A stretch of DNA of 7,201 nucleotides from assembly GCA_013697265.1 (NCBI GenBank), contig JACCXE010000272.1, forward strand, positions 1 to 7,201, written 5' to 3'. Every line of letters starts with the position of its first letter. Positions within the stretch are counted from its first letter, which is position 1. A program made the translations under genes and the position numbers. The notes below the pieces were generated by a model, which saw only the letters and a program-made list of their open reading frames with translations, did not search any database and was not told the DNA's origin. Shown piece after piece: positions 1 to 5,555 of this stretch. Source of the DNA: Actinomycetota bacterium. GTDB lineage: Bacteria > Actinomycetota > Acidimicrobiia > Acidimicrobiales > JACCXE01.

Positions 1-330
1 GGTCAAGAGTTGGCAAACTCACACGCGTTCTTTCATGCGCGTGGAGCAGTTACGACGCGAAGCGGCACGTTGGCCGCTGCTCTAGCGTGTGGGCTACCCG
101 TTGTCGGGATGCTCGGTGAGGAAACGGGCCCGCCACTTGACGAAGGCGGGCTGTTCCTAGTCGGCCAGGCGGACATCGCATCGGCGACCGAGGCGTTTGT
201 GTTGATAGCGCAAGATGCCGCAGTTCGAACTCGGTATGCCAAAGCAAGCTTGGCTATCGCTTCGGCAGCATATTCTTGGGAGGCGCCGCGCTCGATTATC
301 GATCAGGTATTCAACCGACTTGCCGCCTAG
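1..330 (+). CDS. Glycosyltransferase (GT4/GT1-like), C-terminal part, cut by left edge
   Basis: The reading frame is open from base 1 and stops at TAG 328-330, leaving 109 residues of a protein whose N-terminus lies outside the window. The visible part resembles the C-terminal nucleotide-sugar-binding half of a GT-B glycosyltransferase. TTRSGTLAAALACGLPVVG (residues about 19-37) matches the common stretch in which a Ser/Thr-Arg-x-Gly-(S/T)-L motif precedes an alanine-rich helix and a GLPVV strand. The end, with SWEA about 15 residues before the stop, resembles the C-terminal helix typical of GT4 enzymes. The donor and acceptor sugars cannot be told. The stop lies 55 bp before the fucose synthase-like gene on the same strand, so the two could be cotranscribed. 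By my count this segment is about 60% GC, lower than the rest of the window. The family call is fairly secure and the specific function is unknown. Confidence 0.75.
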   Translation, partial: GQELANSHAFFHARGAVTTRSGTLAAALACGLPVVGMLGEETGPPLDEGGLFLVGQADIASATEAFVLIAQDAAVRTRYAKASLAIASAAYSWEAPRSIIDQVFNRLAA

Positions 331-375
331 ATCGCCGCCGAGTCAGCACTTCGCGTCGTACAAAGCACACTTGCT

Positions 376-381
376 AGGAGG
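376..381 (+). promoter_or_regulatory. Ribosome binding site for the fucose synthase-like gene
   Basis: A perfect AGGAGG Shine-Dalgarno core sits 4 nt before the TTG at 386. It decides the start: the open frame extends upstream to 215 inside the previous gene, and another in-frame TTG lies at 371, but only 386 is placed downstream of this site. It is the only strong ribosome binding site I see in the window. Confidence 0.75.
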
Positions 382-385
382 AAAC

Positions 386-1360
386 TTGGGGACCATTAAG
401 AGTGAGACCCCCATCTACGTAGCGGGCCACGCTGGGCTCGTCGGCTCCGCGATCATGCGTCGGCTCGAAGCTGACGGTTACACAAACATCCTCACGGCCA
501 CGCGGTCACAGGTCGACCTCCGCGATCAGGCGGCGGTGAACTACTGGTTCAAGGCCAACCGTCCTGAGTACGTGTATCTGGTCGCTGGCACCGTGGGCGG
601 GATCATGGCGAACTCGACGCGTCCGGCCGAGTTTCTCTACGACAACATGATGATTCACGCGACGGTTGTACACGCGGCGCATCTGTTCGGCGTGACCAAG
701 CTGCTCTATCTCGGCAGCTCGTGCATCTACCCGCGTGAGGCGAATCAGCCGATTACCGAAGACCAGTTGCTCACGTCGCCGCTCGAGCCGACGAATGAGT
801 CCTACGCGTTGGCCAAGATCGCCGGTATCAAGCTGTGCGAGTCCTACCGCGCCCAGTACGGCTGCAACTTCATCTCGGCGATGCCCACCAACCTGTATGG
901 CCCCAACGACAACTTCGATCTGACGTCGAGCCATGTGCTGCCTGCGTTCATCCGTCGCTTCCACGACGCGAAGCGCAACGGCGATCGCACCGTCGAGATC
1001 TGGGGGACTGGCACTCCGCGGCGCGAGTTCCTGCACGTCGACGACCTGGCCGCGGCCTGCACGTTCCTCATGGACAACTACGACGACGCCGGCCACATCA
1101 ACGTCGGCACCGGCGAAGACATCACGATCGCCCACCTGGCCCAAACGATTTGTGACGTCGTCTACCCCGAAGCGGAGTTGACCTTCGACACGTCGAAGCC
1201 CGACGGCACGCCGCGCAAGGTGCTCGATGTCAGCAAGCTCCGCGCCCTCGGATGGTCGCCGACGATCCCGTTCGAGCAAGGCGTGCGCGACCCCTACGAG
1301 TGGTTCTTAGCCCAGGACCCGTCGACGCTGCGCGGGGTCGAGACAGTTACCACCGCGTAG
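386..1360 (+). CDS. fcl: GDP-L-fucose synthase-like epimerase/reductase (SDR family)
   Basis: Family members convert GDP-4-keto-6-deoxy-D-mannose to GDP-L-fucose with NADPH in the cytoplasm, after GDP-mannose 4,6-dehydratase. With the TTG start at 386 the protein is 324 residues, the usual family length. Visible motifs are the Rossmann loop GHAGLVG (14-20), LGSSCIYP containing S111, S112 and C113, YALAK with catalytic Y140 and K144, PTNLYGPNDN, S-S-H-V with H183, and RREFLHVDDLA. S111, C113, Y140, K144 and H183 sit at a constant offset of +4 from the catalytic residues of E. coli Fcl (S107, C109, Y136, K140, H179), which strongly supports the same chemistry. The start follows an AGGAGG site. 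The gene may share a transcript with the upstream glycosyltransferase, and it ends directly against the stop of the convergent amidotransferase gene. No dehydratase partner (gmd) is in the window. A related 4-keto-sugar reductase remains possible. Confidence 0.92.
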   Translation: MGTIKSETPIYVAGHAGLVGSAIMRRLEADGYTNILTATRSQVDLRDQAAVNYWFKANRPEYVYLVAGTVGGIMANSTRPAEFLYDNMMIHATVVHAAHLFGVTKLLYLGSSCIYPREANQPITEDQLLTSPLEPTNESYALAKIAGIKLCESYRAQYGCNFISAMPTNLYGPNDNFDLTSSHVLPAFIRRFHDAKRNGDRTVEIWGTGTPRREFLHVDDLAAACTFLMDNYDDAGHINVGTGEDITIAHLAQTICDVVYPEAELTFDTSKPDGTPRKVLDVSKLRALGWSPTIPFEQGVRDPYEWFLAQDPSTLRGVETVTTA

Positions 1361-1364
1361 CTAC
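1357..1364. other. Back-to-back stop codons in a palindrome (GTAGCTAC)
   Basis: The TAG stop of the fucose synthase-like gene (1358-1360) is followed at once by CTA (1361-1363), the TAG stop of the convergent amidotransferase read on the minus strand. TAGCTA lies in the perfect 8-bp palindrome GTAGCTAC. The intergenic distance is zero, and I see no T-rich hairpin terminator on either side. Confidence 0.85.
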
Positions 1365-3196
1365 CAGCTGAACCCGTTGGCCTGGGGCCACAGTCGCAGC
1401 ATCGCGATCGACCACGGCTTGGCCCAATGGACGCGGCCTTGCTCGAAGTCGGCCCACACCTGCTTGCGGAAGTGCTCGGGCAGAACGTCTGCGAACGCGA
1501 GCGTGTTGTCGAGCAGCGCGTCGCGCACGGTGTCCTGCAACGTTGATTGCATCCAGTAGGCCATTGGCAATGCGAAGGGCCGTTTGGGTGGACGGGGGCC
1601 GAGCCCAGCCGCGGTTGCGAGCATCTGTTTGCCGTCGAGTCGGATCGCCGACGGGAAGGCCAACGATGTTGCGACCACGCGGTCGTCGAGGAGCGGCACG
1701 CGCAGTTCAATCGAGTGCGCCATCGATGTGGTGTCGGAGTCGGGCAGCAACTGGTCTCGCAGGTATGACCCGAGTTCGAGCGTCGTCACCGCGTCGACGT
1801 CATTGAGCGCAGCCGGCACCTCGAAAAGCGTTGGCGGCGCGAAGCCGATCGACGCGATCTCGGAGTCGTCGAAGACCCGACGCACGAGGTGATACGCCCC
1901 GGACACACCACTGCCTCCCTCGAGCGCTCGCGACCAGGGGCGGGTGCGGGCGTTTTGCTTGGTCACATTCGCCACGGCGCGGCGAAGCGACCGCGGCGCC
2001 ACGTTGATCAACTGCAGGCCCCGCCGTAGGCGAGGCACGGACTGAAAGGTCGGGTAGCCGGCGAGCAACTCGTCGCCGCCGAGCCCGGATAGCACCACCA
2101 CCAGGCCCGCCTGTTTCGCGGCGCGGGAGATGAGCCACGTGTTGAGCCCGTCGGTGGTAGGCGAGTCGAACGAAGCAAGAACGTCGGGTAGTGCGTCGCG
2201 GGCGTCGGCCGCGGTTACGGGAACTTCGCTGTGGTCGAGGCCGAGCCGTTGCGCGGTGGCGCGAGCGACGCCGCCTTCGTCGAGCGAGGCGTGGTCGGGA
2301 AAGCCGACCGTCAGGGTCTTGTGCGCTCCGGCCTGCGCGGCCAGAGCGGCGACCGCGGACGAATCGGTGCCCGACGAAAGGAAGACGCCGAGGGTGCGGT
2401 CGGATACGAGGTGACGCGCGACGGCGTCGGTTACCGCGCTGGTCAACTCGGTTTGCGCGCGTTCCTCGAAACTGAAGTCGGCGCGCATCGAACACACCGG
2501 TCGCCACCACTCGGTAATCGACGGGGCGCCACCCGTCCACGTGATGGCGTGACCAGGCGGAAGCCGCTCAATGTGTTCGAAGACGCTGTTGTTGTTCGCC
2601 AGTACGCCCTTGGCCAGGTACCCGGCGAGCGCAGCGATATTAGGGGCGGTGGACACAAGCCCAGACTTGGCCAGCGCTCGTTGCTCCGAACAGAACGCCA
2701 GCCCGTCGGCGGTGCGGGCCCAGTAGAGCGGCTTGATGCCGAGACGGTCCCGCGCCATCACGAGTCGGCCCGCGGTGTTATCCCAGATCGCGAAGGCGAA
2801 CATGCCCCGCAGCCGGCTGGCGATCCGGGCGATGTCGCCGTCGCAATACCGGTAAAGGTGGACGAGGCACTCAGTGTCGCTGGCCGACTTGAACGCGAAT
2901 CCGGCTGCCTCGAGTTCGGCCCGCAGTTCCTTGAAGTTGTAGATCTCGCCGTTGAAGACGGTCCAGACGTCGCCGTCGGCGTTGGACATCGGTTGATCGG
3001 CCTTCGGATCCAGGTCGATGATGCGCAGCCGCACGGCGCCGAGCGCGGCGGCGCGATCGCCTGGCCCTGTTAGAGGTTGAACGCCATTGGCGTCTGGCCC
3101 GCGGTGATGAATCGCGGCGAGCATCACCTCGATCGTTTTGACGGCATCTCCATTGGCGCGAGAACCACCACCGACAACGCCCCCAATACCGCACAT
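1361..3196 (-). CDS. asnB: Glutamine-dependent asparagine synthetase-like amidotransferase
   Basis: Class II glutamine amidotransferase fused to an ATP-dependent synthetase domain, 611 residues. The glutaminase domain covers about residues 1-210. It begins MCGIGG, has HHRGPDA, R-L-R-I-I-D, NGEIYN and S-D-T-E, so the substrate-binding Arg, Asn/Gly and Asp are all present. The start is fixed by biochemistry: Cys2 must become the N-terminal nucleophile, so ATG 3196 is used although the frame is open to 3280. The synthetase domain has an ATP pyrophosphatase loop L-S-S-G-T-D-S-S (D278), SGLGGDELLAGY (D375, E376), SMAHSIELRVPLLD and a late P-K-R-P-F-x-L-P. The family turns aspartate into asparagine, but many homologues in polysaccharide clusters are thought to amidate sugar acids or other carboxylates; that role is inferred here from context. 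The gene has no clear Shine-Dalgarno site and lies on the strand opposite both neighbours. Confidence 0.93.
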   Translation of the reverse strand: MCGIGGVVGGGSRANGDAVKTIEVMLAAIHHRGPDANGVQPLTGPGDRAAALGAVRLRIIDLDPKADQPMSNADGDVWTVFNGEIYNFKELRAELEAAGFAFKSASDTECLVHLYRYCDGDIARIASRLRGMFAFAIWDNTAGRLVMARDRLGIKPLYWARTADGLAFCSEQRALAKSGLVSTAPNIAALAGYLAKGVLANNNSVFEHIERLPPGHAITWTGGAPSITEWWRPVCSMRADFSFEERAQTELTSAVTDAVARHLVSDRTLGVFLSSGTDSSAVAALAAQAGAHKTLTVGFPDHASLDEGGVARATAQRLGLDHSEVPVTAADARDALPDVLASFDSPTTDGLNTWLISRAAKQAGLVVVLSGLGGDELLAGYPTFQSVPRLRRGLQLINVAPRSLRRAVANVTKQNARTRPWSRALEGGSGVSGAYHLVRRVFDDSEIASIGFAPPTLFEVPAALNDVDAVTTLELGSYLRDQLLPDSDTTSMAHSIELRVPLLDDRVVATSLAFPSAIRLDGKQMLATAAGLGPRPPKRPFALPMAYWMQSTLQDTVRDALLDNTLAFADVLPEHFRKQVWADFEQGRVHWAKPWSIAMLRLWPQANGFSW

Positions 3197-3249
3197 ATTC
3201 GGACGAATGTAACCATGAACGGCCCCGACGCGACACACTGCTGGCGCCC
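3197..3249. promoter_or_regulatory. Divergent intergenic gap between amidotransferase and glycosyltransferase genes
   Basis: These 53 bp separate two start codons facing away from each other, so both promoters must lie here or inside the genes. An interrupted inverted repeat, ATTCG-GA-CGAAT (3197-3208), touches the amidotransferase start codon. On the minus strand TACATT (3206-3211) fits the actinobacterial TANNNT -10 pattern and ends 9 nt before ATG 3196, compatible with a leaderless or very short leader. On the plus strand no TANNNT box or Shine-Dalgarno site is placed for the ATG at 3250. All of this is weak motif evidence that could be chance. Confidence 0.3.
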
Positions 3250-4452
3250 ATGTCTCTTGCTCCGCGTTCCGAATCACCACGCGTCCTGGTGTGGAATCAG
3301 TACTTCCCGCCCGACACGTCGGCTACTGCGTCGCTACTGGCGCAGCTGGTGGATCGATTCGAGGTCCAAGGCGTGGGCACTCACGTGGTGCAGGGCAACC
3401 CGTCGTATCGCCCGACGCGAACGTTCAAGTGGAAGCCCTGGGAGCTGTGGCGTCGGGGGCAAGACGGAACCGTTGTGCACTCGGCGGCGCGGAGCCGAGC
3501 CCGCCTCATCGACCGAGCGCTCAACTACCTCACCTACACGGCGCTGTCCTTCCTCGTGGCCCTGCGCACCCGGTGCGACGTCATCTTGGTGATGACCGAC
3601 CCACCGATCGCGGTGGTGCCCGCAGTGCTCGTCGGAAAGCTGCGGCGCAAGCGCGTCGTCTACTGGCTCCAGGACTACCACCCTGAGTTCATGGTGGGGA
3701 TCGGCCGGATTCGTCCCTGGCCGCTGGTGCGGGTGTGGTCGTGGGCGCACCGGTGGGCGTTGCGGAGGTGTGACCTCGTGATAGCGATCGGTCGCGACAT
3801 GCGAGACCGGCTCGAAACCGCGGGTGTTCGCAGCGATCACATCGAGGTTGTGGCCAACGGTTCGTCTGTGGACTGGTCGTCTGAGGCGGCGTCCCGTACG
3901 CGAGTGTCGGGCGCGGACAAGCTCGTGGTATTGCACGCCGGTGAGATCGGGATGCGGGGAGCATGGGAGGCGCTCGTGGCGGGGGCGCGCGACGCGGCCG
4001 ACGTGGCGTCGCTCGTGTTGCTGGGCGACGGCGTGGACGCCGACTGGGTGCGCGAGCTCACGGCGGGGTCGGATGCGGTGACGATCGAACCGCGCTTGCC
4101 GTGGCTCGAGTACACGAGGCGGTTGTTGGACGCCGACGTTTTGATCACGATGGTGCGGCGCGGCGCCGAGGGTTACTCGGTGCCGAGCAAGACCTACGAG
4201 CTGTTTGGCTGCGCCCGACCCATCATCGTGATTGCTGATCCGAGCTCCGAGCCGGCCCGCTTGGTGACCGAACTCGACTGCGGCTTCGTCGTTTCACCCG
4301 ACGACGGCCACGAGTTCGCCGCCGCGTTGCGCGCGTTGGCCGCCGACCCCGGGCTGCGTGAACGGCTCGGAGCGAACGCACTCAAGGCGAAAGACGCGTT
4401 CCGCCGCGACGATCAGCTGGATCGGGTGGTGGCCTTGGTCACCAACTCGTAG
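3250..4452 (+). CDS. Glycosyltransferase, GT4 family, WbuB/WcaI-like
   Basis: A predicted GT-B glycosyltransferase of 400 residues that would transfer a sugar from a nucleotide donor to a growing, probably lipid-linked, oligosaccharide at the inner face of the membrane. The N-terminal fold starts with R-V-L-V-W-N-Q-Y-F-P-P-D (11-22), the loop typical of WbuB-like enzymes. A hydrophobic stretch around residues 95-135, including VILVMTDPPIAVVPA, fits the membrane-facing segment of this group, and YWLQDYHPEF follows. The C-terminal donor domain has VVANGSS, VLHAGEIG, LVLLGDG and P312-S-K-T-Y-E317. The classical E-x7-E pair is not exact: E317 is present, but the nearest upstream Glu is E307, ten residues earlier. 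The ATG at 3250 is the first start in frame; it has no visible ribosome binding site, so a short leaderless transcript is possible. The last 40 bp overlap the convergent glycosyltransferase gene. Its sugar specificity is unknown. Confidence 0.9.
   Translation: MSLAPRSESPRVLVWNQYFPPDTSATASLLAQLVDRFEVQGVGTHVVQGNPSYRPTRTFKWKPWELWRRGQDGTVVHSAARSRARLIDRALNYLTYTALSFLVALRTRCDVILVMTDPPIAVVPAVLVGKLRRKRVVYWLQDYHPEFMVGIGRIRPWPLVRVWSWAHRWALRRCDLVIAIGRDMRDRLETAGVRSDHIEVVANGSSVDWSSEAASRTRVSGADKLVVLHAGEIGMRGAWEALVAGARDAADVASLVLLGDGVDADWVRELTAGSDAVTIEPRLPWLEYTRRLLDADVLITMVRRGAEGYSVPSKTYELFGCARPIIVIADPSSEPARLVTELDCGFVVSPDDGHEFAAALRALAADPGLRERLGANALKAKDAFRRDDQLDRVVALVTNS
4413..4452. other. 40-bp convergent overlap of two glycosyltransferase genes
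   Basis: The plus-strand gene stops with TAG at 4450-4452. The minus-strand gene reads past it to TCA (TGA) at 4413-4415, so the last 13 codons of each gene are encoded on opposite strands of the same DNA. A small inverted repeat, TTGGT-C-ACCAA (4435-4445), lies inside; without a T tract it is not a convincing terminator. Confidence 0.85.
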
Positions 4453-5510
4453 ATCGCCTTCTGTTGCGCGGCCACCGCCGCCGGCGCGTAGCGAGCCAGC
4501 GCATCGAATTCACCCGCGGCGCGACCGTTGAGCACGCCTTCAATCGCGGCGACCACGGCATCGGTTTTCACGGGCACGACCGCACCGAAGTTCGTTTGCC
4601 GCACAAGTTCGGCCACGCCGCATTGGTCGGTCACCACCACCGGTGTGCCGAGCGCGATCGCCTCGGCCGCGGCATTGCCGAAGTTCTCGGTGGCTGAGGG
4701 CAGAACGAACACACGTGACGAACGGATCAGCGCGTCGCGCTCGTCCTCGTGTACCCAACCCTTCAGGGTGAGCCGGCGCTCGACGCCGGCCTTGCTGGCC
4801 GCAGATGCCAGAACCGCCGCGGTGCCGTCTTCGTCTGGTCCTGCGATTACTGCGGTCCACGCGGGATGAGCGGCGAGCGCGCTCACGATGTCGTTAAGTC
4901 GTTTTTTGGTGTGGAGGCGTCCGATGTAACAGATGTCGTAGATCGCGTCGGGCCGAGGTGCCATGGTGAGAACAAGTGCGATCGGGTTCGGTCGTACAAC
5001 CACGTTTTGGTAGCCCAAGCTGCGCAGTTCGCCGGCTTCGAGTTCGCTGGTTGCGATTGTCGCTGTGGCGCCGTGCACCGCCGATTGCGCCAGCCGGTCG
5101 AAGGCCTGTTTTATGCCGGCGTTGCGGATGCGGGGCACCGCCATCCCCATCGGTTCCAGTACAAGCGGGATGCCGACGCGACGGGCGCCGAACGCGGCGG
5201 CACTCACCATGCCGTCGCGCAAGCCGAAGCAGTGCACCACATCGAAGTCGCTGCGAAGAACTCGCCTCGACCCGGGGGCCACGCTGAGCCAGTTCCGGGT
5301 GACGACGCGCCGCAAGTACGTGACCGGGACGCCGTCCACCATCCGGCGACCCGGCGGCACCGGTGCTCGCCTCTCACCAAAGTTGGCGGTGGCGATTTCG
5401 ACGTCGACGCCCAGCTCTTGCAGCGCCGGTGCGAGCAAAGCGACCTTGGTGACCGGCCCGCCGTAGTCGAGCGCGGGCTTGTACGCCGATAGACACAGCA
5501 GGACGCGCAC
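4413..5510 (-). CDS. Glycosyltransferase, GT4 family
   Basis: A predicted retaining GT-B glycosyltransferase, 365 residues from the GTG at 5510. Near the N-terminus, S-A-Y-K-P-A-L-D-Y-G-G-P (8-19) is the acceptor-side loop common in GT4 enzymes of exopolysaccharide clusters. EPMGM, RPNPI, YIGRLHTKKR, AGPDEDG, LKGWVHEDER and the donor-site signature ENFGNAAAE (E275-x7-E283) followed by ALGTPVVVTD complete the set, so this enzyme keeps the E-x7-E pair that the neighbouring GT4 gene has altered. The frame stays open far upstream (to 6827), but that part is antisense to the carbamoyltransferase and not conserved-looking. An ATG at 5552 would add 14 residues (Pro-rich, no family resemblance) and sit only 3 bp from the divergent start codon; GTG 5510 starts directly at the first beta strand and is preferred. 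No Shine-Dalgarno site is seen at either. Sugar specificity is unknown. Confidence 0.88.
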   Translation of the reverse strand: MRVLLCLSAYKPALDYGGPVTKVALLAPALQELGVDVEIATANFGERRAPVPPGRRMVDGVPVTYLRRVVTRNWLSVAPGSRRVLRSDFDVVHCFGLRDGMVSAAAFGARRVGIPLVLEPMGMAVPRIRNAGIKQAFDRLAQSAVHGATATIATSELEAGELRSLGYQNVVVRPNPIALVLTMAPRPDAIYDICYIGRLHTKKRLNDIVSALAAHPAWTAVIAGPDEDGTAAVLASAASKAGVERRLTLKGWVHEDERDALIRSSRVFVLPSATENFGNAAAEAIALGTPVVVTDQCGVAELVRQTNFGAVVPVKTDAVVAAIEGVLNGRAAGEFDALARYAPAAVAAQQKAIYELVTKATTRSS

Positions 5511-5516
5511 GTGCCG

Positions 5517-5523
5517 TAGCGTA
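5517..5523. promoter_or_regulatory. Possible symmetric -10 element for a divergent promoter pair
   Basis: TAGCGTA reads as TANNNT on both strands: TAGCGT on plus (5517-5522) and TACGCT on minus (5518-5523). On the minus strand the box ends 7 nt before GTG 5510, the spacing of a leaderless start. On the plus strand it would begin a transcript near 5529, giving a leader of about 26 nt before ATG 5556 with a weak GGGG (5545-5548) as ribosome binding site. Bidirectional promoters with shared symmetric -10 boxes are known in bacteria. TANNNT is short and may be chance; no clear -35 was recognised. Confidence 0.3.
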
Positions 5524-5555
5524 GGTGGGGCCGGATCGTTTCCCGGGGCCATCTC

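Noticed and set aside
506..1279. 257-residue minus-strand open frame across the fucose synthase-like gene.
   Set aside because: It is fully antisense to a gene whose catalytic residues all align with E. coli Fcl, and its composition is low-complexity Arg/Val/Gly-rich, typical of a shadow frame.
2231..3073. 280-residue plus-strand open frame across the amidotransferase gene, and the 246-residue minus-strand frame at 1800-2540.
   Set aside because: Both overlap the verified AsnB-like reading frame, show no family motifs and have the Arg-rich composition of out-of-frame translation in high-GC DNA.
3197..3280. N-terminal extension of the amidotransferase starting at 3280.
   Set aside because: Class II amidotransferases need the nucleophilic Cys at the mature N-terminus right after Met, so MCGIGG at 3196 must be the start.
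4435..4445. TTGGT-C-ACCAA inverted repeat as a terminator between the convergent glycosyltransferases.
   Set aside because: The arms are only 5 bp with a one-base centre, which cannot form a normal hairpin loop without losing pairs, and no T tract follows on either strand.
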